From Parapedobacter composti (GTDB lineage: Bacteria; Bacteroidota; Bacteroidia; Sphingobacteriales; Sphingobacteriaceae): a stretch of 64,000 nt of DNA. Position 1 is the first letter of the stretch, and each line of letters starts with the position of its first letter. A model generated the notes under the pieces. It had not been told where the DNA came from. It searched no databases and saw nothing but the letters and a program-made list of their open reading frames with translations. Below are positions 34,831 to 44,014 of this stretch, piece after piece. Position numbers and translations under genes: made by a program. The stretch lies in assembly GCF_900112315.1 (NCBI RefSeq), contig NZ_FOLL01000004.1, positions 62,001-126,000 of the forward strand. Direction: 5' to 3'.

Positions 34831-35588
34831 TGGATTCTGGGTTTGTAACAACTGACTTCAGGGATAACGGCCTGGCGGCTGTCACATTCGGCCATCCGGC
34901 GCACAACGCCCTGCCTTCCGGCTTGCTTGCGGAACTTACGGCCGCGCTTCGTCACGCGGGCGGGCAGCCCCATGTCCGCCTTATCCTTCTGCAAAGTGCC
35001 GGCGACCGTACGTTCTGCGCCGGAGCGAGCTTTGACGAGCTGCTGGCGCTGGAAGATGAAGAAGCGGGCACGGCATTTTTTCGGGGCGTGGCCGATGTGA
35101 TCAATGCCATACGTACCGTTCCGAAGCTCGTCATCGGAAGAACGCAGGGCAAAGCTGTTGGTGGGGGTGTCGGCTTCATGGCCGCATGTGATTACTGCTT
35201 TGCCACGGAGCAGGTTGCTGTACGGCTGAGCGAAGTTAGCCTTAATATCGGCCCGTTTGTGATTGCCCCGGCATTGGAACGCAAGATTGGCCTCGCGGCA
35301 TTTACGGAACTGGCACTTAACCCCTCCCGTTTTTTTGACGCTCAGTGGGCCCTGCAAAAGGGGCTCGTCCATCACCTGTCGCCCAGCATCGGCGCAATGG
35401 ACGATGCCATCCGGCAATTTTGCGGACCGTTGCTGGACAAAAATACCGAAGCGCTCAGTGCGCTGAAACGCACCTTGTGGAGGGGTACAGAAGACTGGGA
35501 TGAACTGCTCGCCCGGCAGGCGGCCATCAGCGGCCGCTTGGCGTTGAGCAACGATGCAAAACTATTACTACGGAAACTTAAAAAATAA
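34830..35588 (+). CDS. Enoyl-CoA hydratase/isomerase family protein
   Basis: A 252-residue crotonase-fold protein. The oxyanion-hole segments are FCAGASFDELLAL and GKAVGGGVGFMAACDYCFAT, and a catalytic Glu is present in RLSEVSLNIGPFVIAPALERKIG. The sequence around FVIAPALERKIG resembles methylglutaconyl-CoA hydratases of leucine breakdown, but a general acyl-CoA hydratase is possible. Its ATG overlaps the manC stop by one base and its stop overlaps the next gene's ATG (TAATG), so all three are probably translated from one message. Confidence 0.85.
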   Translation: MDSGFVTTDFRDNGLAAVTFGHPAHNALPSGLLAELTAALRHAGGQPHVRLILLQSAGDRTFCAGASFDELLALEDEEAGTAFFRGVADVINAIRTVPKLVIGRTQGKAVGGGVGFMAACDYCFATEQVAVRLSEVSLNIGPFVIAPALERKIGLAAFTELALNPSRFFDAQWALQKGLVHHLSPSIGAMDDAIRQFCGPLLDKNTEALSALKRTLWRGTEDWDELLARQAAISGRLALSNDAKLLLRKLKK

Positions 35589-37492
35589 TGCGGAACCTGC
35601 TGTGCGCCCTATTGTTCGCCTCACTGACATTTGCCCTTCCGCTATGCGGCCAGGTGCATTCCGGCAACAAAAAGGCCCAGGCAGCCTTCGCACGGGCGTC
35701 CGAGCAACTGCGTAACCGCCAATATGCGCAGGCCATCCGGTCGCTGGAGGCCGCGCTGGCTCTTGATACCGCTTTCGCGGCAGCGCACCAGCAGCTTGGC
35801 GATATCCGCCGCCAGCAGAAAGATTATGAACAGGCGGTACGACACTATCAGCACGTTGCCCGGTTAGACCCGGCGCTGACGGCGCTTACGTGGTTCGGGC
35901 TTGGCGAAAGCCTGTTGCATACCGGAAGATATGCCGAGGCTTTGCAGGCGCTGCGGAAGTACCTCACCACGCCGGGGTTGAGTGCCGAAGGGCAACGGCG
36001 CACCACCAAATACATTGCCGACTGCACCTTTAGCCTGGAGGCGTTGAAACAGCCGCGGGCGTTCTCTCCAAGAAACGCCGGGAGCGCCATCAACAGCGAG
36101 CATGACGAATACTTCCCGCGGCTGACGGCCGATCACCGGACCATCATATTCACCCGCAAGGTGGCAGACAATGAAAATTTCTACGAAAGCACGCAGGACA
36201 GCAGCGGTCAATGGACGGTTGCCCATCCGCTTCCGGGCGAAGTGAACTCCGACCTGTATAACGAAGGTGCCCATTGCATTTCCCCCGACGGCAAATACCT
36301 GTTCTTCACCGGCTGCAACCGGCCTGACGGCATGGGAAGCTGCGACATCTACGTTTCCAGGCGGGAAGGCGACCGGTGGGGCCAACCGCATAACCTGGGG
36401 GCGCCCGTCAACACCCGTGGCTGGGAGGCGCAGCCATCGCTCGCGGCCGATGGCCGTACGCTGTATTTCGTAAGCAACCGCACCGGAGGGCAGGGCGGAT
36501 ATGACATCTGGCGATCAGCGCTCCTGGACGACGGGCAATGGGCGCCACCGGAAAATCTTGGGCCCGCCGTCAATACGCCCGATGACGAAAGCTCGCCCTA
36601 CATCCACGCGGATAATCAAACGTTGTATTTCGTATCGGACGGATGGCCCGGCTTCGGCGGAAAAGATATTTTCAAGAGCCGGCTGAACAAGGAAGGGATA
36701 TGGCAGCAGCCCGTCAACATCGGCTACCCCATCAACGACCACCACGAACAACGGGCGCTTTCCGTAAGCATGAACGGCAAGTGGGCTTATTTCGCAACCC
36801 ACAGGCCAGACGCCCTTGGCGGGCTGGACATTTACTTCTTTGAGCTCCCCCCTGCCGTGCAACCGCATCCGGTGGCCTACCTAAAGGGCGTAATCGTGGA
36901 TGCGGACAACAGGGAACCCCTGCAGGCGACGGTCACGGTGACCGATGTCTCGGCCAACCAGGTGCTTTACCGGGAACAGTCCGATTACGAGAACGGATCG
37001 TTTCTCGCTCCCCTGCCTTTTGGCAGGACCTATGCGCTCCACATCAAACAACCGGGTTACCTTTTCTTTTCTGAACATTATGCGCTTGATGATTCAGCTA
37101 AAATCAACGATGCATATGAAGTGCGTATTGAGCTTTCCCGCATAAAAACCGGGAGCACCGAAACACTCAACAATATTTTCTTCGACGTGGATCGCTATGA
37201 ATTGCTGCCGCAGTCGAAAACGGATTTGGATCACCTGGTGGAGTTCCTGAACATAAACCACGGGGTACGTGTTGAAATCGGTGGGCATACGGATAACACC
37301 GGGAACGAAGCCTATAATCAGTCGCTGTCGGAACGCCGCGCAAAAGCGGTGCACGACTACCTCGTCAATGCCGGTATTTCCGCCTCACGGCTGCGTTATA
37401 AAGGTTATGGACAATCGCAACCCGTAGCCAGTAACGATACCGAGGAAGGACGGCGACTTAACAGGCGGACCGCTTTCAAAATCATTGACTAA
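35588..37492 (+). CDS. PorE-like TPR / beta-propeller / OmpA-domain protein (type IX secretion accessory)
   Basis: A 634-residue exported protein. After a signal peptide (about residues 1-21) come TPR units (about 27-135), then PD40/WD40-like propeller repeats with the recurring pattern DGRTLYFVSN and DIWRS (about 165-420). A carboxypeptidase-regulatory-like fold (LKGVIVDADNREPLQATVTV) follows, and finally an OmpA peptidoglycan-binding domain (FFDVDRYELLPQSK, and VEIGGHTDNTGNEAYNQ, SERRAKAV). This order (TPR, propeller, CRD, OmpA) is that of PorE, which anchors the Porphyromonas type IX secretion complex to peptidoglycan. The Cys in LPLCGQ may be a lipoprotein site but the context is poor. 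Functional link is by architecture only. Confidence 0.8.
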   Translation: MRNLLCALLFASLTFALPLCGQVHSGNKKAQAAFARASEQLRNRQYAQAIRSLEAALALDTAFAAAHQQLGDIRRQQKDYEQAVRHYQHVARLDPALTALTWFGLGESLLHTGRYAEALQALRKYLTTPGLSAEGQRRTTKYIADCTFSLEALKQPRAFSPRNAGSAINSEHDEYFPRLTADHRTIIFTRKVADNENFYESTQDSSGQWTVAHPLPGEVNSDLYNEGAHCISPDGKYLFFTGCNRPDGMGSCDIYVSRREGDRWGQPHNLGAPVNTRGWEAQPSLAADGRTLYFVSNRTGGQGGYDIWRSALLDDGQWAPPENLGPAVNTPDDESSPYIHADNQTLYFVSDGWPGFGGKDIFKSRLNKEGIWQQPVNIGYPINDHHEQRALSVSMNGKWAYFATHRPDALGGLDIYFFELPPAVQPHPVAYLKGVIVDADNREPLQATVTVTDVSANQVLYREQSDYENGSFLAPLPFGRTYALHIKQPGYLFFSEHYALDDSAKINDAYEVRIELSRIKTGSTETLNNIFFDVDRYELLPQSKTDLDHLVEFLNINHGVRVEIGGHTDNTGNEAYNQSLSERRAKAVHDYLVNAGISASRLRYKGYGQSQPVASNDTEEGRRLNRRTAFKIID

Positions 37493-37508
37493 CATAAATT
37501 TAACCGGC

Positions 37509-38426
37509 ATGGAAAACCGCTTTCATTTTATTTTTTGGCCATTGGTCGTCTTGGGCCTGGAATGCAGCGCTCAGGTGGTGGCTCCCGGAGCCCAGTTGCA
37601 GTTGGTGGGTAACCAGTTCACTTTTACCGAAGGGCCGGCGGCTGATCGCGATGGCAATGTCTATTTCACGGATCAACCCAACAACCGGATATGGAAGTAT
37701 AGCATAGACGGGAGACTGTCTGTATTCATGGAAAATGCCGGCCGGTCCAACGGGCTCTATTTCGACAAAGACGGTTCGCTGATTGCCTGTGCTGATGAGC
37801 GATTCGAACTATGGCGGATAAGCATGGACAGACAAGTAGAAAAACTGGCCGTTGATTACCGCGACTCGTTGTTCAACGGCCCGAATGACGTATGGGTGTC
37901 GCCGCAGGGTTTTCTTTATTTCACCGATCCCTATTACCAGCGGGATTACTGGACGCGGAAAGCGCCCGGCATGCAGGTACAGGCCGTATACCTGTACCGT
38001 AAGGGCCGGGTAACGCGTGTAGACGATGATCTGAAAAAGCCGAACGGCATCATCGGGACGCCGGACGGCAGGTTCCTCTACGTAGCGGATATCGGCGACA
38101 GCAAGATTTACCGATACAACATCAAGCGCAATGGAATGCTTGCCGGCCGCCAGTTCTTCGCGCCCCAGGGTTCTGACGGCATGACCATCGATGAACAGGG
38201 TAACATCTATCTTACCGGCAAGGGCATAGATGTATATAATCCGAAAGGCGAGAAAATCGCCCACATTCCTGTGCCGTCAAACTGGACCGCCAATGTCTGC
38301 TTCGGCGGCCCGGACAATGACCTACTGTTCATCACCGCCACCGATAAGGTATTTACCTTGAAGATGGCTGTAAAAGGCGCTACGCGTGTTGCCCAGCATG
38401 CTTCCCCTCGGCAAACTCCTCGATGA
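37509..38426 (+). CDS. SMP-30/gluconolactonase-like secreted protein
   Basis: A 305-residue six-bladed propeller protein with a signal peptide (FHFIFWPLVVLGLECSAQ). The metal-site pattern of the family is visible: FTEGPAADRDGNVYFTDQ (Glu), the Asn-rich NGPNDVWVSPQGFLYFTD, and GSDGMTIDEQGNIYLTG (Asp). It probably hydrolyses a sugar lactone in the periplasm, with Ca2+ or Zn2+. The start is the ATG at 37509; an in-frame ATG eight codons earlier overlaps the previous gene. The last 47 bases overlap the end of the convergent PfpI gene. Confidence 0.86.
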   Translation: MENRFHFIFWPLVVLGLECSAQVVAPGAQLQLVGNQFTFTEGPAADRDGNVYFTDQPNNRIWKYSIDGRLSVFMENAGRSNGLYFDKDGSLIACADERFELWRISMDRQVEKLAVDYRDSLFNGPNDVWVSPQGFLYFTDPYYQRDYWTRKAPGMQVQAVYLYRKGRVTRVDDDLKKPNGIIGTPDGRFLYVADIGDSKIYRYNIKRNGMLAGRQFFAPQGSDGMTIDEQGNIYLTGKGIDVYNPKGEKIAHIPVPSNWTANVCFGGPDNDLLFITATDKVFTLKMAVKGATRVAQHASPRQTPR

Positions 38427-38943
38427 TCTTTTCGTTAAAGTCCGGCAGGTCGTTCGGTGTGCGGCTCGTTACCAGTCCCTGATCTACCACCACGGCGCTG
38501 TCCTCCCATTGCGCACCGGCGTTGATCAGGTCTTTCCTGACGTTCTTTACGGAAGTCATCCGCCGGCCTTCCACCACTTCGGCATCGATCAGCACCTGCG
38601 GACCGTGGCATATCGCGGCAACGGGCTTGCCGGCATCAAAAAACGCCTTCACAAAAGCCAGTGCCTTCTCATTTACCCGCAGTTTGTCGGGGTTAATAAC
38701 CCCGCCCGGCACCAACAGCGCATCATAATCGTCCGGGTTTGCCTCATCTAACGGAACATCAACATCAAAGTCAAGGCTCCATTCATCGCCTTTCTTCGCC
38801 CGCACCATTTCCTTGGCCGGCGAGACGATATGCGTGGTTGCACCAGCCAGCTGCATGGCATCACGCGGACTGGTCAATTCAATCTCTTCAAATCCATCGG
38901 CCGTCAAAATAGCCACTTTCCGATTTTTCAGTTTATCAGCCAT
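38380..38943 (-). CDS. DJ-1/PfpI family protein (YhbO/YraA type)
   Basis: A 187-residue cytoplasmic protein of the class I glutamine-amidotransferase-like superfamily. The nucleophile elbow is AAICHGPQVLIDAEVV (Cys about 117, followed by His), with an upstream Glu in ADGFEEIEL. Members act as deglycases, chaperones or stress proteases; which activity holds here cannot be read. The ATG at 38941-38943 is strongly favoured because GGAGGA precedes it by a few bases; an in-frame ATG ten codons upstream lies before that site. The C-terminus (AEGKHAGQHA) overlaps the convergent SMP-30 gene by 47 bases. Confidence 0.9.
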   Translation of the reverse strand: MADKLKNRKVAILTADGFEEIELTSPRDAMQLAGATTHIVSPAKEMVRAKKGDEWSLDFDVDVPLDEANPDDYDALLVPGGVINPDKLRVNEKALAFVKAFFDAGKPVAAICHGPQVLIDAEVVEGRRMTSVKNVRKDLINAGAQWEDSAVVVDQGLVTSRTPNDLPDFNEKIIEEFAEGKHAGQHA

Positions 38944-39018
38944 GATTTCATCCTCCTTTTTTAAGATTGGCATTTTTAAATAGTTACAGGAAAGTAAGGG
39001 GATTTGTTTTCCGGAATC

Positions 39019-39678
39019 TTACCTTTCCGGCGGCTTCCACTCCCACACGCCGTTTCCGGCTACGGGGTAAATCTGGGCGCCCCGCGAAGGCCGCAGCAGA
39101 TGCAGGCCCGTTAACGCGCCGAAGGCGGGCAATAACAATGTCTGGCGATGGCGGTAGAAACAGGGCAGCCGGTAAGCCTGTCTTCCCGCCGCCGGGATAA
39201 GGCACCCTGGATGCACGTGCCCTGCAATGTTGAACTGGAGCGGACTCACGTGCGCCATTGGATGGTGCGTGCAGACGATGTGGGGAGCTACGGAAAACGC
39301 CGGCAGCACATCAACGTCATTTTCCACCAGTAAGTTTTCCGGCAGGATATCATGATTGCCCCGGGTAAGCACAAAACGGATGCCCGGATTATCCTCACGG
39401 AAACGCTCAAAAACCAGCCATTCGCTGTTCAGTTCGCTATGGAAGAGATCGCCCAAAAAAACCACCGTACGAACCGGATACAGGTCCATCAGCGATTGCA
39501 GCCGCACAACGTCGTTATCTTTCCGCGGGGTCGGCATGAAAATACCGGCCTTGCGGAAATGCGCAGCCTTTCCCAAGTGCCAATCGGCAACGACAAGCGT
39601 TTCCTGATCGGGAAGCAGGAGCGCCCTTTCGGGAAGCAAAACAGCGGGGGTGTCCGTAAGATGGATAGTCTTTCCCAT
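39019..39678 (-). CDS. pdeM: Ligase-associated metallophosphoesterase PdeM
   Basis: A 219-residue calcineurin-type phosphoesterase. Metal motifs are VVADWHLGKAAHFRKAG, FLGDLFHS, LTRGNHD, HHPM and AGHVHPG. This family is usually encoded beside an ATP-dependent ligase, an Lhr-like helicase and a beta-CASP exonuclease as a DNA damage response set, and all four are present here within 6 kb. It starts 4 bases after the helicase gene, so it belongs to that transcript. Its DNA substrate is not known to me. Confidence 0.92.
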   Translation of the reverse strand: MGKTIHLTDTPAVLLPERALLLPDQETLVVADWHLGKAAHFRKAGIFMPTPRKDNDVVRLQSLMDLYPVRTVVFLGDLFHSELNSEWLVFERFREDNPGIRFVLTRGNHDILPENLLVENDVDVLPAFSVAPHIVCTHHPMAHVSPLQFNIAGHVHPGCLIPAAGRQAYRLPCFYRHRQTLLLPAFGALTGLHLLRPSRGAQIYPVAGNGVWEWKPPER

Positions 39679-39682
39679 GCTA

Positions 39683-42103
39683 TTACGCTTCCAACTGTGC
39701 CTTCAATTTTTCCAGTCGAGCCTGCCAATCCTCGTTGCTGTACCGCTCGCGGAACGATTCTGCAAATACCGGAAAGGCAAAGGGCGTGAGGTTAGCGGGC
39801 CGCTGCAACACGATGCGGTGCGTGCTTATCCGGTCAAACGCTTTGTACATGCGCGATGCCTCCAACTGGAAATCATACACCTCATCATAAGCCTGCCGCA
39901 ACAGCAGGTTGCCGGGGTCGTAATCCTCAAATACCGAAAAGAACAAACCCGAATTCGCCTGGAGATGCTTGGTCTTCATGGGTTTGCCCGGATAGCCCTG
40001 AAACACCAGGCCCGCTATGCCGGCGATATCCCTGAACTTACGCCGTGCCATTTCCCGGATATTAATACCGTTCCGTATATCATCAAACAACTTTTCGGTT
40101 GAAAATAACCCGCGCCGCAGCGCCTCTTCCAGCGGTATCGGATCATCGCAGAGCAACTCAAACCCATACTCATTGCTCGCGATACTGAACGAAGCTTTCC
40201 GTATGCTGCTGAGCCGGTAGGCTATCACGGCTGCCATGCCCTCATGCACCAGCTTGCCCTCAAACGGAAACACGAAAAGGTGGTGGCCGTACCGCGTACG
40301 GATGTATTCCACCAGCAGCTCATCTTCGGCAGGCAACTCGGATATCCTTCGCTGCTCATCGAACAACGGCTGCAGGAAAAGCAGTTCTGCCGGGTAGGCA
40401 GGCGGTTTTCGTTCGTTGAGTTCCGCAAACGTATGCCGCAACGCTATGCCGAAATTGTCCGAAATCGGAAAGCGCCCTCCCATCCATGAAGGCACGGCCC
40501 CCTTCCTGCCCGCCGCCGGGCGGACAACGGCCTGTATGTCCTTTACGCGGACCAGTTCCAGCAGTCTACCCGAAAACCAGAACGTATCGCCGGGTTGCAG
40601 GCGCGAGATAAACCATTCTTCAATGGTGCCAAGGTGTTTGCCACCCAGGAGTTTCACCTGCATCATCGCATCGGAAACAATAGCACCGATGCTCAGGCGG
40701 TGCCGCATGGCTACCCGTTTGCTGGTGACCTGGTAGCGGCCGTTTTCGGCGACCACTTTATGGAACTCTTCATACGTGTCCAGCGTGCGTCCCCCCTTGG
40801 TAACCAACAACAGGCATTCATCAAACTCCTCCCTCGTCACGGAAGCATAACAATGCGTGCGTTTTACTTCGGCATACAGTTCATCGGCGCGGAATCCATC
40901 AGACACCGCCAGGGAGACCATGTACTGCACCAGCACATCAAAAGAACGCACATACGGCAGGCGCTGTTCCAGCAATCCGTTATATACCGCATAACGGATT
41001 GCCGCCCCTTCCATAATCTCGAGCGAATGCGTGGGCAGGAAATAGATTTTACTGGTTTCACCGGGGCGGTGTCCGCTCCGGCCCGCACGCTGGATGAAAC
41101 GGGCAACCCCTTTCGGAGATCCGATTTGCACAACGCAATCCACCGGTCGGAAATCCACCCCCAAATCAAGGCTGCTGGTGCACACCACGGCCTTTAATAT
41201 GCCGCGGTGCAGGGCGTCTTCCACCCAGGCACGGAGTTCATTGCTAAGCGAACCGTGGTGGATGGCTATGGCACCTGCCAAATCCGGCGCTGCCGCCAGC
41301 AGCTGGTGGTACCAGATTTCAGCCTGTGAACGGGTATTGGTAAACAGCAGCGTCGATTGATGGGCATAGATGATGGGCAACACCTGGTTTATCATTTTGG
41401 TGCCCAAATGCCCCGCCCAGGGAAACTTTTCCAGCGCTTCCGGAAGGAGCGTTTCCATCCGGATGTCTTTTTTCAGGTCGGCCTGCACCAAAACGCCTTC
41501 CGCTTCCGCCCCAAGCAATATATCCATGGCCTCCTCCAGGTTGCCGATGGTTGCCGAGATGCCCCACACGCGGAGCGCCGGGCAGATGGTACGCAACCGG
41601 CTGAGCGCCAGTTCTACGAGTACTCCTCTTTTGCTGCCCACCAGTTCGTGCCATTCGTCTACCACAACAAATTCCAGCTCACTGAAATAATCCCGGTATC
41701 CCTTTGAGGCCAGCAGCAGGTGGACGCTTTCCGGTGTGGTAATCAAGGCTTGCGGGGGCGCTTTTCGCTGGCGTTGCCGCTCATTGATATCCGTATCTCC
41801 CGTACGCAGCCCGATGCGGTAGTCGAGTTCCAGATCTTCGCTCACCCGCCGGGTGGCCTGGAGGATTTCGGCTGAAAGTGCCTTAAGCGGTGTAATCCAA
41901 AGGCAGTGAAGCCCCTTTTTTCGGCGTTCCATACGGTAGTACCGCTGGAGTACGCCAAACCACACAGCAAAGGTCTTTCCGTACCCTGTAGGCGCATTCA
42001 GCAATCCCGAACGGCCGTCAGCAATAGCTGCCCAGGTATCCTGCTGGAAACGGTGCGGCTGCCAGCCTTTATTAAAAAACCATGTATCTGCAAATACGTT
42101 CAA
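39683..42103 (-). CDS. Ligase-associated DEXH-box DNA helicase (Lhr-like)
   Basis: An 806-residue superfamily 2 helicase. It has Walker A LNAPTGYGKTFAVWFG near residue 37, VVVDEWHELVGSKRG (DExH), TLLFTNTRSQAEIW, and VARFIQRAGRSGHRPGE (motif VI), followed by the winged-helix and beta-sheet region of Lhr-type proteins. It belongs to the ligase-associated repair set with the ligase and exonuclease upstream and pdeM downstream. The predicted start is TTG at 42101-42103, as no ATG lies close enough to keep the N-terminal motif. An exact promoter (TTG-N19-TATCTTTG) sits just upstream, so it can be expressed apart from the ligase. Confidence 0.92.
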   Translation of the reverse strand: MNVFADTWFFNKGWQPHRFQQDTWAAIADGRSGLLNAPTGYGKTFAVWFGVLQRYYRMERRKKGLHCLWITPLKALSAEILQATRRVSEDLELDYRIGLRTGDTDINERQRQRKAPPQALITTPESVHLLLASKGYRDYFSELEFVVVDEWHELVGSKRGVLVELALSRLRTICPALRVWGISATIGNLEEAMDILLGAEAEGVLVQADLKKDIRMETLLPEALEKFPWAGHLGTKMINQVLPIIYAHQSTLLFTNTRSQAEIWYHQLLAAAPDLAGAIAIHHGSLSNELRAWVEDALHRGILKAVVCTSSLDLGVDFRPVDCVVQIGSPKGVARFIQRAGRSGHRPGETSKIYFLPTHSLEIMEGAAIRYAVYNGLLEQRLPYVRSFDVLVQYMVSLAVSDGFRADELYAEVKRTHCYASVTREEFDECLLLVTKGGRTLDTYEEFHKVVAENGRYQVTSKRVAMRHRLSIGAIVSDAMMQVKLLGGKHLGTIEEWFISRLQPGDTFWFSGRLLELVRVKDIQAVVRPAAGRKGAVPSWMGGRFPISDNFGIALRHTFAELNERKPPAYPAELLFLQPLFDEQRRISELPAEDELLVEYIRTRYGHHLFVFPFEGKLVHEGMAAVIAYRLSSIRKASFSIASNEYGFELLCDDPIPLEEALRRGLFSTEKLFDDIRNGINIREMARRKFRDIAGIAGLVFQGYPGKPMKTKHLQANSGLFFSVFEDYDPGNLLLRQAYDEVYDFQLEASRMYKAFDRISTHRIVLQRPANLTPFAFPVFAESFRERYSNEDWQARLEKLKAQLEA

Positions 42104-42123
42104 CGGCAGTATAACCCCTTGAA

Positions 42124-42153
42124 CAAAGATACGGTTTTGAGCAGATTTACCAA
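42124..42153 (-). promoter_or_regulatory. Promoter of the helicase-pdeM unit
   Basis: On the minus strand TTG (42151-42153) is followed after 19 bases by TATCTTTG (42124-42131), a near-ideal Bacteroidota promoter. The leader would be about 15 bases long. Confidence 0.65.
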
Positions 42154-42229
42154 CGCCTTATCCCCGTAATTCCCTTACATTGTTAAAAACCATATTAACC
42201 TTGATTATAAAATAAGCCAACATTAACAA

Positions 42230-42291
42230 TTCATCGTATTTTCATCGTATTTCTATCGTATTTTCATCGTATTAAATACGATGAAAATACG
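42230..42291. repeat. Array of 11-bp direct repeats with an inverted copy
   Basis: Four consecutive 11-bp units on the plus strand: TTCATCGTATT, TTCATCGTATT, TCTATCGTATT and TTCATCGTATT (42230-42273). After one base comes the inverted unit AATACGATGAA (42275-42285) and a further AATACG. The last direct unit and the inverted one form 17-base arms around one base (42257-42291). The 11-bp period puts each unit on the same face of the helix. The array lies 77 bases upstream of the helicase promoter. Confidence 0.8.
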
Positions 42292-42421
42292 TTAATCATA
42301 GGTATCTGTATAGTTTTTCAGTCAATTTATTATTGAACTTTGATAGGCTCAATATCGGCTTTGACATATACCGGTTATGAGCGGTTCCCCGACACGATCC
42401 AAAGCGCACCGTTCCGCTCAT

Positions 42422-44014
42422 TTACATTGCATCAAGCAGCTGCTGCAAATCCGCGCGCGTGTTCGCCTCGCCGGCCTTTTTGTCGCGCCGCCAGCGCAAG
42501 ATGCGCGGAAAGCGCAGCGCCACGCCCGACTTATGCCTGCTGCTTTCCTGGATCCCCTCAAAAGCGATTTCGAACACGTGGTAGGGCTCCACGCTACGCA
42601 CGGGTCCGAAACGCTCCAAGGTATGTCGCTTTATCCATCCATCCAGTTCGGCGATTTCCTTGTCGGTAAGTCCGGAATAGGCCTTCGCAAAGGGCACGAG
42701 CGTGCCATCGTCGCCCCATACAGCAAATGTATAATCGGTATAGAGATTAGCCCGCCTTCCATGGCCGCTTTGCGCATAAATCAACACCCCGTCTACTGTC
42801 AGCGGATTAGTCTTCCACTTCCACCATTGACCTTTCCGGCGGCCGCTTCCGTACGCGCTGTCTTTGCGCTTGAGCATCACCCCCTCACAGCGGAAATCCC
42901 GGGCCCGCTGACGAAAAATCTCCACCTCGCCCCAATGGTTAAAGGGCATCAGGTCTGACAGCAGCAACACATCAGGAATGGCGGTGGAAGACAATAACGT
43001 TTCCAGCAGGTTTCTGCGGTATTGCATGGGCATTTCCCGGATATCCTGCCCTTTCCATTCCAGCAGGTCAAAGCATACCATCGCCAGCGGCGCCTCCCGG
43101 AGTATTTTCGGCGACAGCGCCTTCCGCCCGATACGCGTCTGCATCACCTGGAATGGCAGCGGTTGTCCGGCCCGCCAGGGGATTATTTCACCATCGATAA
43201 CCGTGCCGTCCGGCAACACGTCTTTCAGTGGTCCGAACTCTGGAAATTTATCCGTGAGCAGATCCTCCCCCCTGCTCCATACGAAAAGCTGTCCATTGCG
43301 TACGATAATCTGTCCGCGGATGCCGTCGAGTTTCTTTTCGATGTACCACTCCGCGATGTCTCCGAGCAATTCCGGCGCGCCTTCCAACTGGTAGGCTAAG
43401 TAGAACGGATACGGCTGGAAATCCCGTATGCCGCGTTCCGGTTCTGCAAATAGCGTCGCCATTGTTTCTTTTGCAGGCAGCCATTTGCCCATCAAACGAT
43501 GGGCTACCGCAGCCTCATCGATGTCCAGGTAAACAGCCAGTGCCTTAATCACCAACTGGCGGGATACGCCCATCCGGAAGTTGCCGGTAATCAGCTTCGT
43601 GAAAACAAACCGTTCGTCTTTGCCGAGATGCCGCCAGTAGTTGGTGATGATTTCCTCTTTTTTTTCATCGTTCAGTTCCGGCAACGTTGCGAGTTCCTCA
43701 ATAACCGATGGCAGCGGATAATCGACAGCCGACGTGCCTGGCGGCAGCATAAGCGCTATGGCCTCGGCCAGGTCGCCCACGATATGGTACGATTCCTCAA
43801 ACAGCCATTGCGGGATTCCGCCCATGTCAGCCGCCCAACGTTTAAGGTCGGCCGTCCGCACAGGCCGCTTCGGGCGGTTACCTATCAGCAGCGCAATGGC
43901 GTACAGTTTGCTCCGGTCGTCGGTCAGCCGCAGGTAGTCCACGATGGCGGCCACCTTGTCGTTTGTCTTGGTGGTCCGGTCGATCGCCACAAACAGCTCC
44001 GTAAACAACTTCAT
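42422..44014 (-). CDS. ATP-dependent DNA ligase (ligase-associated repair cluster)
   Basis: Seals DNA nicks using ATP. The 530-residue enzyme has an N-terminal DNA-binding domain (about 1-200) and then the adenylation domain with the nucleophile Lys228 in EKKLDGIRGQ. VWSRGEDLLTDKFPE, PLAMVCFDLLEWKG, EGVMLKRKDSAYGSGRRKGQWWKWK (motifs IV and V) and an OB-fold end follow. This is the bacterial LigB/LigC-like type found with the exonuclease, helicase and phosphoesterase encoded beside it. The start overlaps the exonuclease gene by 4 bases. The 318-bp gap after it, before the helicase, contains the 11-bp repeat array. Confidence 0.94.
   Translation of the reverse strand: MKLFTELFVAIDRTTKTNDKVAAIVDYLRLTDDRSKLYAIALLIGNRPKRPVRTADLKRWAADMGGIPQWLFEESYHIVGDLAEAIALMLPPGTSAVDYPLPSVIEELATLPELNDEKKEEIITNYWRHLGKDERFVFTKLITGNFRMGVSRQLVIKALAVYLDIDEAAVAHRLMGKWLPAKETMATLFAEPERGIRDFQPYPFYLAYQLEGAPELLGDIAEWYIEKKLDGIRGQIIVRNGQLFVWSRGEDLLTDKFPEFGPLKDVLPDGTVIDGEIIPWRAGQPLPFQVMQTRIGRKALSPKILREAPLAMVCFDLLEWKGQDIREMPMQYRRNLLETLLSSTAIPDVLLLSDLMPFNHWGEVEIFRQRARDFRCEGVMLKRKDSAYGSGRRKGQWWKWKTNPLTVDGVLIYAQSGHGRRANLYTDYTFAVWGDDGTLVPFAKAYSGLTDKEIAELDGWIKRHTLERFGPVRSVEPYHVFEIAFEGIQESSRHKSGVALRFPRILRWRRDKKAGEANTRADLQQLLDAM

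Noticed and set aside
42230-42291. CRISPR array or plasmid-type replication iterons
   Set aside because: Units are 11 bp with no spacers, no cas genes and no replication initiator gene nearby; a regulator binding array fits better.
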